Below, in pieces: positions 24,837 to 33,245 of a DNA stretch of 64,000 bases. A model generated the notes under the pieces. It did no database searches and was not told the origin of the DNA. It saw nothing but the letters and a program-made list of their open reading frames with translations. How positions within the stretch are numbered: the first letter of the stretch is position 1; every line of letters begins with the position of its first letter. The stretch lies in contig CABIZX010000002.1 in the NCBI GenBank assembly GCA_902363375.1, positions 682,001 through 746,000 of the forward strand, read 5' to 3'. A program made the position numbers and the translations under genes. The stretch comes from Clostridiaceae bacterium. Lineage in GTDB: Bacteria; Bacillota; Clostridia; Clostridiales; Clostridiaceae.

Positions 24837-26210
24837 ATGAATTTAAAACTCTTAAAACAAAAGGATTTCCTATTATTAATGCTAGGAAAACTAGTATCTC
24901 TTGTGGGGAGTGAAATGCAGGGATTTGCATTATCTTTATACGTTTTAAAAATTACTGGCTCAGCAACTATATTTGCATCTGTTTTATCTATAACAATAAT
25001 CCCTAAACTTATTTTAGGACCAATAGCTGGTGTTCTTGTAGATTGGCTTGATAGAAAAAAGATAATTGTTTATTTAGATATGCTTAGCGGTGTAATTATT
25101 GGAATCCATGCCATATTATTTATGATTAATGGAAATTTATCGCTAAGTAGTATATATACGCTTTCAATTTTACTATCATTAATATCATTAATATTTCAAC
25201 CTGCTATTAGAACTACCATACCATCTCTTGTAAAGAAAGAAGAGCTAATAGATGCTAATGGTATAAACTCTATTATAATGAATATTGGTAGTTTGATTGC
25301 TCCAGCGTTAGCAGGTATTTTATTTGGGCTTTATGGATTAGGTGCTATATTAATTATAAACTCTATAAGTTTTATTTTGTCTTCAATTAGTGAAATGTTT
25401 ATAAATGTACCTAAAATAAATAAAAAGCCTGAAAAAATTAATATGAATTCATTTATAAGTGATTTTTCTCAAGGGATTAAATTTATAAAGAGCAAAAAAA
25501 CTATAGTATCAATAATTTCTTTATCATGTATAGTAAATTTTGTTTTTGCACCCATAAGTTCTATGGGCTTAGCCTTTATTTCAAAAGAAATAATTAAGGT
25601 AACCGATTATCAATATGGAGCTTTAGAATCTATTCTTGTAATTTCTATGATTGTTGCACCTTTTATAATGAACAAAATATCTAAAAAATTTAGTGTAGGT
25701 AAAATATTCTTTTTAGATATCTTTATTAATTCTATATTAGTTGCAATTATGGCTATAGTGCCATCAAAATTTTATTTAAACCTATTTAGTAGTAATATTG
25801 TACCATATATAAGTTTAATCATAATTTCTTTTACAATAGTACTAATAATATCTATTGGAAGTATATCATCAAGTACTATGTTTCAGCAAGAAGTCCCTTT
25901 AGAACTTATGGGAAGAGTAGATACAGTAATGTCTTCGGTATGTATGGCGGCTATGCCAGTAGGACAGATGTTATTTGGATTTTTATTTGATAATATAAGT
26001 GCATCCGCATGTCTAGGGATAACCTCATTTATATTTTTCATAAGTAGTATGATTTTTAGAAAAAGTTTATGTGTAAATAACGGAACTAATAATGCAAATA
26101 ATTCAAATAAAAAAGATTTTACTACTGATAATCACCCTGTAATAAGTGATGAAGAATTACTACTATCTTCGCCTGAGATATCATATAATGTAAATGAAAA
26201 TAAATATTAA
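24837..26210 (+). CDS. MFS exporter
   Basis: 457 residues with 12 predicted membrane helices and the MFS loop motif GVLVDWLDRKK (near 62). The overall build resembles the drug and siderophore efflux branch of MFS. It has an unusual 50-residue hydrophilic Asn-rich C-terminal tail after the last helix (NNGTNNANNSNKKDF, then DEELLLSSPEISYN). It starts 43 bp after the radical SAM gene with AAAGGAG and is the last gene of the run. Likely job: export of, or immunity to, the modified peptide. Confidence 0.85.
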   Translation: MNLKLLKQKDFLLLMLGKLVSLVGSEMQGFALSLYVLKITGSATIFASVLSITIIPKLILGPIAGVLVDWLDRKKIIVYLDMLSGVIIGIHAILFMINGNLSLSSIYTLSILLSLISLIFQPAIRTTIPSLVKKEELIDANGINSIIMNIGSLIAPALAGILFGLYGLGAILIINSISFILSSISEMFINVPKINKKPEKINMNSFISDFSQGIKFIKSKKTIVSIISLSCIVNFVFAPISSMGLAFISKEIIKVTDYQYGALESILVISMIVAPFIMNKISKKFSVGKIFFLDIFINSILVAIMAIVPSKFYLNLFSSNIVPYISLIIISFTIVLIISIGSISSSTMFQQEVPLELMGRVDTVMSSVCMAAMPVGQMLFGFLFDNISASACLGITSFIFFISSMIFRKSLCVNNGTNNANNSNKKDFTTDNHPVISDEELLLSSPEISYNVNENKY

Positions 26211-26216
26211 ATTATT

Positions 26217-26340
26217 AAAAATCCATTCAATATAGATTGTCTATAGCTAAAAAAATATATATATATTTTTAAAGAAAGTTCAAAAATAACTTCCTTGATT
26301 TGAGCTTTTTAAGATTGTGAAGTATTGCTAATGGATTTTT
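26217..26340. repeat. 120-bp imperfect palindrome
   Basis: AAAAATCCATT (26217-26227) and AATGGATTTTT (26330-26340) close it; inside, TATATATA and AAGTTCAAA/TTTGAGCTT add pairing. It lies between convergent genes and may act as a two-way terminator. Confidence 0.55.
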
Positions 26341-26356
26341 ATTAATATAAAATTTT

Positions 26357-26665
26357 TTACTTCTTTTTCATTGTAGTATTTCTCACTCTTAGTACCTTTG
26401 GGTAAAAGCCACTAATTTCAATACTTGGTTTATAATTTTTTAATAGCTCGACCATTTTTAAAATATCATTATCAGAAAACCATATTGTAGGAAATCTAAT
26501 TATTCTATTCTTACTTTGTGTATTTCCAGTTTTTCTACTAACAACAAAATAATCAAAAGGATTCTTGTAATAACTAATCTTCTTTAAGTGCTTAATATCT
26601 GAAATATTAATTGACTTCTCACCATAAAATCGTTTAATCTTTATATAATTTCTATTAATCTCCAC
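26357..26665 (-). CDS. Short hypothetical protein, PH-like, possibly 5'-truncated
   Basis: 102 residues from GTG 26665. KRFYGEKSINISDIKHLKKI then FDYFVVSRKTG and FPTIWFSDNDILKMVELLKN looks like a pleckstrin-like beta sandwich of small membrane-associated proteins that has lost its N-terminal helices. It overlaps the end of the NUDIX gene by 11 bp and has no good RBS. I suspect a deletion fused two truncated genes. Confidence 0.5.
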   Translation of the reverse strand: MEINRNYIKIKRFYGEKSINISDIKHLKKISYYKNPFDYFVVSRKTGNTQSKNRIIRFPTIWFSDNDILKMVELLKNYKPSIEISGFYPKVLRVRNTTMKKK

Positions 26666-27026
26666 ATAAATGTTTTTTCTTATGTTTTCTATCTAAATCA
26701 ACTAAATAAGCAGTGGTTATTATCCTTAATATATTTCCATCAGTATATTGTGCTATACGTGAAGGATCTGAATAAATCTTATATAAAGATAAGGATTTTT
26801 CTTGAATTACAAGTCCAGTTTCCTCATTTATTTCCCTTGTTATACATTGTTCAAGACTTTCATCTATATTTAGTCCACCACCTATTAGAGCCCATCTATT
26901 ACTGTCTGTTCTTTTTTCTAATAATATTTTTCCGTTATGCCTAATAATTGCACAAGCTCCCATATGAATGGGCTTATTAGGTTTTGGTGCATTACTATCC
27001 CTATAATAAAATTTTGCTTCCCCCAA
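26655..27026 (-). CDS. NUDIX hydrolase, probably C-terminally truncated
   Basis: 123 residues. The NUDIX box GGGLNIDESLEQCITREINE, ETGL is intact (G-x5-E-x7-REVxEExGx form). The preceding HNGKILLEKRTDSNRWALIG is the usual second strand. Members of this group run about 150-160 residues; here the sequence leaves the family after YLVDL and ends in KHKKKHLCGD. Fold and box may survive, but the last strand-helix is missing. RBS AAGGAGGAAA. Confidence 0.7.
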   Translation of the reverse strand: MGEAKFYYRDSNAPKPNKPIHMGACAIIRHNGKILLEKRTDSNRWALIGGGLNIDESLEQCITREINEETGLVIQEKSLSLYKIYSDPSRIAQYTDGNILRIITTAYLVDLDRKHKKKHLCGD

Positions 27027-27088
27027 GGTAATTTCCTCCTTATTTAAATTACTATTTCTATCACAATTGTTTTAGATTTAAATAAAAC

Positions 27089-27439
27089 TTATTTTTTATA
27101 AAATTCCATTCCTTTTTTCATTAGATTTTCTTCCCATTCCAGCTTCAATATATCTAATTCCTCATGATAATCAACCTTTGATTCATCTTTATCATATTCA
27201 AGCTTCTCCAATATCTCAATTGTGAAACCTGATTCTCCATGCTCTTTCCATTGCTTTTGAAGTTCTCTGTTAGGGTAAGAACCAAAATCTAATTTAAATT
27301 TTGTACTGTTAATGGTGCCTTTCAAATCTTGAGTTACCTCAATATAACACTTATTATTCACATTAGATTTAATGATAAATATTCCCATATCCGTTTTTAT
27401 GTGCTTATACATTTCTTTAAGCTCTTTTTTTCTATCCAT
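27089..27439 (-). CDS. GIY-YIG-like nuclease-fold protein
   Basis: 116 residues. MGIFIIKSNVNNKCYIEVTQ near 18-37 aligns with the GIY...YIG core (G-I-F...C-Y-I-E), followed by an Arg-containing helix (NRELQKQWKEHGESGFTIEI). Small single-domain GIY-YIG proteins are common in clostridia, function mostly unknown. The second motif is degenerate (YIE for YIG), so activity is doubtful. RBS AAAGAGGT upstream of 27439. Confidence 0.65.
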   Translation of the reverse strand: MDRKKELKEMYKHIKTDMGIFIIKSNVNNKCYIEVTQDLKGTINSTKFKLDFGSYPNRELQKQWKEHGESGFTIEILEKLEYDKDESKVDYHEELDILKLEWEENLMKKGMEFYKK

Positions 27440-27571
27440 AAATAATACCTCTTTTTCTTTAATAGTTAGTTAAATGTGTATAAAGGGAACCTTTTAAAAA
27501 GTCCCCTTAATAAAAAATATATAATTAAAACTAGGTTTAATCATAATTAGCTATATGTAGTTTAGAGAAAG

Positions 27572-27913
27572 TTATTTTGATTGTTCCTCAACTCTGAATT
27601 TTACAATTTCACGAATTAAATCTAAAGGTAATGGTTTATCTAAAGGAAATTGCACAGCTCCTTTAGAGGTTTTATAGTCCGTTAGCCTTTCTTTAAAGGC
27701 TGTTATGCCTTCAGGTTGGGGATAAAAGCCAATGTGCTTTTTATAACCAGCAAAATGAACTAACCATTTTCCATTCAAATCGTATGTGGGCATCTTCATA
27801 CAAATTCGTTCTGTAGCATGGGGAGCTAATTCAAGAATAATATTTCTTATTTCAGTCAAGCTTTTCTGAACGTCCACAGGAAAGTCTTTAATATAGGAAT
27901 CTACTTCATTCAT
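27572..27913 (-). CDS. DUF1801 / iron-chaperone-like protein
   Basis: 113 residues. VDSYIKDFPVDVQKSLTEIR, then ICMKMPTYDLNGKWLVHFAG and YKKHIGFYPQPEGITAFKER, with KGAVQFPLDKPLPLDLI at the end. These are the signatures of the DUF1801 family (YdhG/YobT type, related to frataxin-like folds). RBS GCGAGGT. Monocistronic. Confidence 0.85.
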   Translation of the reverse strand: MNEVDSYIKDFPVDVQKSLTEIRNIILELAPHATERICMKMPTYDLNGKWLVHFAGYKKHIGFYPQPEGITAFKERLTDYKTSKGAVQFPLDKPLPLDLIREIVKFRVEEQSK

Positions 27914-28061
27914 TTAAGTATACCTCGCTTTTTTTTAGTTTTGTAAAATACTAAGAAAATAAAATAAAACTATATGTAATTTTAAATATTTAACAATTAT
28001 TCATATTAAATTCTCAAGAATGGTTAAGGCATAAATAGATATACTTCATTAGCATAATTAA

Positions 28062-28127
28062 AGAGCTTTTCGCAAAACACATCACTAATATTTATCTATA
28101 TTAGATTAGTTTGTTTTGCAAAAAGCC
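28062..28127. repeat. Palindromic element, short form
   Basis: GAGCTTTTCGCAAAACA (28063) and TGTTTTGCAAAAAGCCC (28112) form the outer arms, with ACTAATAT/ATATTAGA inside. The ends match those of the elements at 42 kb and 58 kb, but the inner stem-loop is lost. The rest of the 324-bp spacer 27914-28237 shows nothing. Confidence 0.6.
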
Positions 28128-28237
28128 CATTTTTCTTTTGTAGCACATAATTGAGGTTGAATTCTATTTAAGTAAGCACATCTAATAACTATTTTATATA
28201 TTTGTATACAAAAATCAACAGTTTTATTAAAAATAAA

Positions 28238-30091
28238 TTATATTCTTGTATATAAAGTTTTAGGCATATTTATGAAGCATTTATGTGGTAAATAATTTTC
28301 ATAGTTATAATTAGAAGATTTAATATAGCTATCTGGGGAGGAAGACCTAAGCAGTTCAAAGGAACCTTGAAGATTTAACATACCATAACCAGATGAAGGA
28401 TTTGGATATATATCTCCAGCTCTTTTAGTAGTACCTCTAGTTAAATAAGAAATAATAGTGGAACCAGACAGATTAGGATCATTTTTTAAGATAATGCCCC
28501 ATTGTAGCATAAGTAAAGTAGCACTACATAATACGGCTCCAGCTACAGAACCACCAGAAATTACAGCATTTTCATTATTCAATCCTGTGGTTAATGCATT
28601 AACACCTCCTATAGATAAATTCGGTTTAACTCTATTATCAGCAGTATATCCACGCCCAGATTCTAAGGAGACAGTATTATTACTTTGGTTATAGAAGGAG
28701 GTAGTAACTGTGTTACGAGCGTTGGCAGGTGCTTGTAATGTAGTGTATGGATTAGGATTTATAAGTCGAGTAGATGGTCGTATGAGAGGTCTTTGAGGTA
28801 ACCAAATGTTATAATTACCGTTAACAATATAATCTCCTTTAAGGCGTAATTGCCAAAGACCAGGGGCAGGATTTCTAATGATGACATATATAACTTCATT
28901 ACCAGTAGCAAACTCAGTAGAATTAAATGAAATAGTTACTATGCTATTTTCAAGAATAAGGTTAACAGCAGTAGATTCATGGGAATTATTGGATTGAGGG
29001 GGTTCTACAATTTCACCACTAGGAGAAATAAGAGCCATAGATACTCTATCTGGTTTTTGAATCCATAACATAAGAACTAAATTATCTTCATTTTCACCAA
29101 CCACTAATTCTATAGTTTCAAGGGAGTTGCTTTTCAAGAATCTACCATTACCATGTATTAGGCTGGCACCTTGATTACCAGTATTGGTTACAAAAATAAG
29201 GCCTCTTCTAGTAGAAAAGAAGTCAATATCTTGCTCTATGGAGGAAAGGCCGTCATGACCACCCCAATTTGTTCCGGCAGATAGTAAGATACTGGTAGGT
29301 GTGGTTAAAGTTAAATTAAACTTAGTTATAAATTGTATCGCAAGATAAATATCAATGCCCTCATAGATAGGTATACTTTTTCTATTATTAATTCCTACTA
29401 ATCTAAGATTGCTTGCTTTGGCCTCCTTTAGTTTTACAATTAAAAATTCGCACTTAGGTGCACCACCTTTAACCCCATTTAATCCTTTTGCACCAACTAG
29501 ACCAGCCATATTTGTACCATGACCAATTTCATCACGAGAAGGAACAATGTCATAAGGATTACCACCTTGAGTTGATACTAGAATAGCCTTATTAATATCT
29601 TCACGAGTATATACAGTTCCAAAGAAGGGTTCGTTATCATCTGAAGAGTTGCTCTGAATAGTCTGGTCCCATATAGCTACAATTCTTGTAGTTCCATCAT
29701 CATTTTGAAACTGGGGATTTAAGTAATCTATACCTGTATCTATAATAGCAGCTATGGTGCCTTCCCCTGTAAGATTTAGAAAGTTTTCTTCATGAAAGTG
29801 ATTTATGTTAGCAGCAGCTGTAGGCTCAATAGATGATAAGGTGTAAGGATAGCTAACATCTAAATCTAATATTTTTCTAAATTTATTAAGAAAATCACTA
29901 AATTTATTATAAAGTATAGAGACTATATAGGTAGCAGGATTTATTTTATAAGCATAGGCATAATCTATATCTTTGAGTTGATCAATAATATCTGTATCAT
30001 ACTGAATAAAGATACTGACATAATCGTCACTAAGATAGGCATCTTTAAAGGAAGTAACATTTCTAGGCTTATTTAAATAATTCATTAACAA
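28238..30091 (-). CDS. Csp-like S8 family serine protease
   Basis: 617 residues from TTG 30091 (GGAG eight bases upstream; ATG 30085 possible). A 90-residue N-terminal prodomain is followed by subtilisin motifs: Asp 118 (IAAIIDTGIDY), His 191 (DEIGHGTNMAGLVGA), oxyanion Asn 306 (TNTGNQG) and Ser 515 (ISGGSVAGAV). The long jelly-roll insertion around 320-440 is typical of clostridial Csp germination proteases, which cut pro-SleC. The triad is complete, but the serine motif is GGSVA rather than GTSxA. No signal peptide. It stands alone, without other csp or sleC genes. Confidence 0.8.
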   Translation of the reverse strand: MLMNYLNKPRNVTSFKDAYLSDDYVSIFIQYDTDIIDQLKDIDYAYAYKINPATYIVSILYNKFSDFLNKFRKILDLDVSYPYTLSSIEPTAAANINHFHEENFLNLTGEGTIAAIIDTGIDYLNPQFQNDDGTTRIVAIWDQTIQSNSSDDNEPFFGTVYTREDINKAILVSTQGGNPYDIVPSRDEIGHGTNMAGLVGAKGLNGVKGGAPKCEFLIVKLKEAKASNLRLVGINNRKSIPIYEGIDIYLAIQFITKFNLTLTTPTSILLSAGTNWGGHDGLSSIEQDIDFFSTRRGLIFVTNTGNQGASLIHGNGRFLKSNSLETIELVVGENEDNLVLMLWIQKPDRVSMALISPSGEIVEPPQSNNSHESTAVNLILENSIVTISFNSTEFATGNEVIYVIIRNPAPGLWQLRLKGDYIVNGNYNIWLPQRPLIRPSTRLINPNPYTTLQAPANARNTVTTSFYNQSNNTVSLESGRGYTADNRVKPNLSIGGVNALTTGLNNENAVISGGSVAGAVLCSATLLMLQWGIILKNDPNLSGSTIISYLTRGTTKRAGDIYPNPSSGYGMLNLQGSFELLRSSSPDSYIKSSNYNYENYLPHKCFINMPKTLYTRI

Positions 30092-30591
30092 AACTACATC
30101 TCCAAGTATTATTCATATATATATATTATTCTAAAACACTAAGAATAGTTACGTGTTAAATAGATTACAAAATTAAATACCCTACAGGAACTATATATCT
30201 TATTAAGAATACAATATAATAGAGAATAATATAGCAATCAGGTGCTGTATTGTGTTCATTCTAGACAAAAAACCAATAGTTGATAATCATTTCTATATTA
30301 GAAACAGTGTAGCAAGCATATTTGCTGGTTTACTATGCTGTTTCATTTTGTTGTACTTAAATATTAAATAATCAATGAGCAAGATAGAAGGGCTTTACAA
30401 AATAAACTAATGTTAAATTGTAATAAAAGAGAACAAATTTGTTTGAATTTAATATTATATTAATATATGGGTTAATTACCCAATCGTCCTTTATTAATTT
30501 GAAATATATAGATAATATTTAAGAGTATAGAAAAGAGTAGCAATTATGTATAATTTAATTGCTACTCTTTTTTATATGAATATTATTTTTA
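30092..30591. other. 500-bp spacer with repeat remnants
   Basis: No gene seen. It holds an AAACAG/CTGTTT hairpin near 30303-30350, one end of the palindromic family (GGGCTTTACAAAATAAACTA at 30390) without its partner, and a strong terminator at 30532-30573. Confidence 0.6.
30532..30573. terminator. Terminator of the MerR gene
   Basis: AAAGAGTAGCAATTA (30532-30546) and TAATTGCTACTCTTT (30556-30570) form a 15-bp perfect stem, T-rich on both strands. Confidence 0.85.
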
Positions 30592-31404
30592 TTAATCCTC
30601 CAATGAAATATCCTCTACCATGATTTCTATCTTTACACAGTATTTATCTTCATCCTTAGTGGAAAGTTCATTTAGTGGATATTCCTCATAAGCGTCTCCA
30701 CAAATTCGTAGGTTATTTTCATTTATAAATTTAAATAAGGTTTCATAGAGTTCATCTGACTCTCCATAGGCACATCTGCCATAGATTACTACATACTTTC
30801 CTTCTGGTTTGTATGCATTTTCCTCCGTTTCAACTTTAAAATAATATCGAAAGACTAAGAGGGGTTCTCCAGACTCAAGATTTTCCTTAGATACAACAAC
30901 TCCAAGGGGAAATCCTAAATCAATGCCATTTTCAGAAGCAAAATCATAAAATGAAACCATAGTGCCATCTGTACTATCATTAGAAAGTATAGGTCCTAAA
31001 AAAATAGGTTCTTTCTTTTTATATTCTATATTTATACTATTCTCTTCGTATTTAAGGGCGTCCTCTGCCATATTTGTGTATAAGTTCATAACCTCTAGCA
31101 TACGATGAAGTTTTTTAATTTCCTTTAAGATATGTTTTTTCTGTGTTCTAAATAAAGAAAACATTTCCTCAGGAGTACGTCTATCTACATATTTTTTAAT
31201 TTCCTCTATACTGATTCCAAGTTCCCTAAGAGAAAGTATTAAATAGGCGGTATTAAGTTGTTTTTGAGTGTAATATCTATAATCATTTTTGCCACGATAT
31301 TCTGGAGATATTAAACCAATTTGATCATAATATCTTAAATTCTCTCGTTTAATACCGGTGAGGCGTGAAAATTCACTGATTGGCATATAAGATTTATCCT
31401 TCAT
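30592..31404 (-). CDS. MerR-family regulator with effector-binding domain
   Basis: 270 residues from ATG 31404 (GGAGG six bases upstream; an in-frame upstream start has none). Residues 4-75 are the MerR winged helix (MPISEFSRLTGIKRENLRYY, then LRELGISIEEIKKYVD). A coiled coil follows. Residues 120-270 form a GyrI/BmrR-like ligand domain (PIFLGPILS, FPLGVVVS, GRCAYGESDELYETLFKFIN). BmrR-type proteins bind toxic drugs and switch on exporters. It is divergent from a two-gene ABC exporter and a MerR operator lies between, so regulation of that exporter is very likely. Confidence 0.88.
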   Translation of the reverse strand: MKDKSYMPISEFSRLTGIKRENLRYYDQIGLISPEYRGKNDYRYYTQKQLNTAYLILSLRELGISIEEIKKYVDRRTPEEMFSLFRTQKKHILKEIKKLHRMLEVMNLYTNMAEDALKYEENSINIEYKKKEPIFLGPILSNDSTDGTMVSFYDFASENGIDLGFPLGVVVSKENLESGEPLLVFRYYFKVETEENAYKPEGKYVVIYGRCAYGESDELYETLFKFINENNLRICGDAYEEYPLNELSTKDEDKYCVKIEIMVEDISLED

Positions 31405-31433
31405 AATTGCCTCCAATTTTTCAAAAAAAACTA

Positions 31434-31464
31434 TTGACCTTAAAGTCACTTTAAGCTTTATAAT
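31434..31464 (+). promoter_or_regulatory. MerR-controlled exporter promoter
   Basis: TTGACC (31434-31439), a 19-bp spacer and TATAAT (31459-31464). CTTAAAG-TCA-CTTTAAG (31439-31455) is a perfect 17-bp palindrome between the boxes. This is the textbook MerR operator geometry. The start of transcription would be about 40 bp before the ABC gene. Confidence 0.85.
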
Positions 31465-31513
31465 ACCACTTAGCAGAGATTTCTGCAAATTGACTTACAT
31501 AAGGAGGTACATT

Positions 31514-33241
31514 ATGAAGTATTTAAAACTGTTTCTAAAAGAGAAAAAAGGAAAAGTAGTAATAACCTTAATCATGCTTTTAGGACAGGTTGTAGGAACA
31601 TTATTAATTCCATTTCTAATTGCTGGAATTGTAGATAATGGAATTTTAAAAGGGGATATGATGGAAATCCTTCGTATAGGAGTTCAAATGTTGGTAGTTA
31701 CATTAGTAACTACTTTGGCAGCTATTTTGGGAAGCTACTATTCTGCTGATTTAGCAGCAGATTTCGGATATAACATGAGGGATAAAATTTTTCGTAAGAG
31801 TCAACAATTATCTCTACATGAATTTGATACCATTGGTGTTTCTTCTATGATTACCCGTACAACTGCGGATATTTCTAACCTGCAACAGACCCTTGGAATG
31901 GTTTTGCAAATGATTGTTCCAGCTCCTCTTATTATTGTAGTATCTATCGTTATGACAGCAAATACTAGTTTAGAACTAGCATTCATATTGATTTTAAGTA
32001 TACTAATATTTATTGCCTTTGCTGGAGTTATCCTTAAGAAATCTAATCATATTTCTCAGAGGGTTCAAGCTAAACTAGACCGTATTAATCAAGTGATAAG
32101 GGAATCCATCACTGGAATCCGTGTTATACGTGCTTTTGGAAATGAAAAATACGAAGAGGGGAGAGCTGGAAAGGCCTTTGAAAGATATGCTACAGATATG
32201 ATAAAGCTAAATAAGTTATTTGCTGTATTAAATCCAGCTATATGGCTAATCATAGGGGTATCTATGGCAGTCATAGTTTGGATAGGAGGACTACTTTCAA
32301 TGAAGGGGTCCATGGAGATTGGACAAATCACCGCAGTTACAGAGTATTCTATTATTACCCTTAGCTATCTAATCATGGCGACCACAACAAGTGTTACCCT
32401 TCCTAAAATGTACTCATGTTTAAATCGTATTGAACAGGTATTAGACATTAAGCCAGAAATTCAGGATTTAAACAAAAATTTAGGAGGATTAAGGGGCCAT
32501 GCACCTGTTGTAGAATTTGAAAATGTATCCTTCTTTTATCATGGAGCAGAGGAACCAGTTATAAAAAAACTATCCTTCTGTTGCAGTGAGGGACAAACCA
32601 CCGCCATCATTGGAAGTACAGGTTCTGGTAAGAGTACTATTGCTAATCTTATTCTTAGACTACATGACATAGATGAGGGAGAGATTAGGCTGAAGGGTAT
32701 AGATATACGAAACTTATCACAACAAGAATTAAGAGACGGTATTGGATATGTTCCTCAGAAGGCGTTCTTATTTAGTGGAACAATTGAGGACAATCTTAGA
32801 ATGGGTTATAAAGCTGCCACTAAGGAGGATATGACAAGGGCACTAAGTATTTCTCAAGCAGAATCCTTTGTAGAAAAATTACCTCTAGGAGTAGGCTCTC
32901 CAGTGGCTCAAGGTGGCTCTAACTTTTCAGGTGGGCAGAAACAACGTTTGTCCATTGCAAGGGCCCTTATAAAAAAAGTTCCAGTGTATATTTTTGATGA
33001 TAGTTTTTCTGCCCTAGATTTAAAAACCGACGCTGCACTTCGTAAATCACTGAAGGAGAATAGGACTGATGCAGTTAAGATTATAATTGCCCAGAGGGTA
33101 AGCACAATTATGGATGCAGATCAAATCCTTGTATTAGATGAAGGAGAATTAGTAGGCATAGGAAAGCATGAGGATTTAATGAAAAACTGTTCTGTATATC
33201 AGGACATTGCTAAAAGTCAGATGAATCTAAAGGAGGTTTGA
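31514..33241 (+). CDS. ABC multidrug exporter subunit A
   Basis: 575 residues from ATG 31514 (AAGGAGG). Six membrane helices and then an ATPase domain: Walker A GSTGSGKST at 367-375, signature NFSGGQKQRLSIARAL, Walker B PVYIFDDSFSALD. The residue after Walker B is Asp, not the catalytic Glu, so this half supplies the degenerate ATP site of a heterodimer (compare BmrC, LmrC, TM287). Followed after 4 bp by its partner. Induction by the divergent MerR protein is expected. Confidence 0.9.
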   Translation: MKYLKLFLKEKKGKVVITLIMLLGQVVGTLLIPFLIAGIVDNGILKGDMMEILRIGVQMLVVTLVTTLAAILGSYYSADLAADFGYNMRDKIFRKSQQLSLHEFDTIGVSSMITRTTADISNLQQTLGMVLQMIVPAPLIIVVSIVMTANTSLELAFILILSILIFIAFAGVILKKSNHISQRVQAKLDRINQVIRESITGIRVIRAFGNEKYEEGRAGKAFERYATDMIKLNKLFAVLNPAIWLIIGVSMAVIVWIGGLLSMKGSMEIGQITAVTEYSIITLSYLIMATTTSVTLPKMYSCLNRIEQVLDIKPEIQDLNKNLGGLRGHAPVVEFENVSFFYHGAEEPVIKKLSFCCSEGQTTAIIGSTGSGKSTIANLILRLHDIDEGEIRLKGIDIRNLSQQELRDGIGYVPQKAFLFSGTIEDNLRMGYKAATKEDMTRALSISQAESFVEKLPLGVGSPVAQGGSNFSGGQKQRLSIARALIKKVPVYIFDDSFSALDLKTDAALRKSLKENRTDAVKIIIAQRVSTIMDADQILVLDEGELVGIGKHEDLMKNCSVYQDIAKSQMNLKEV

Positions 33242-33245
33242 TTTC

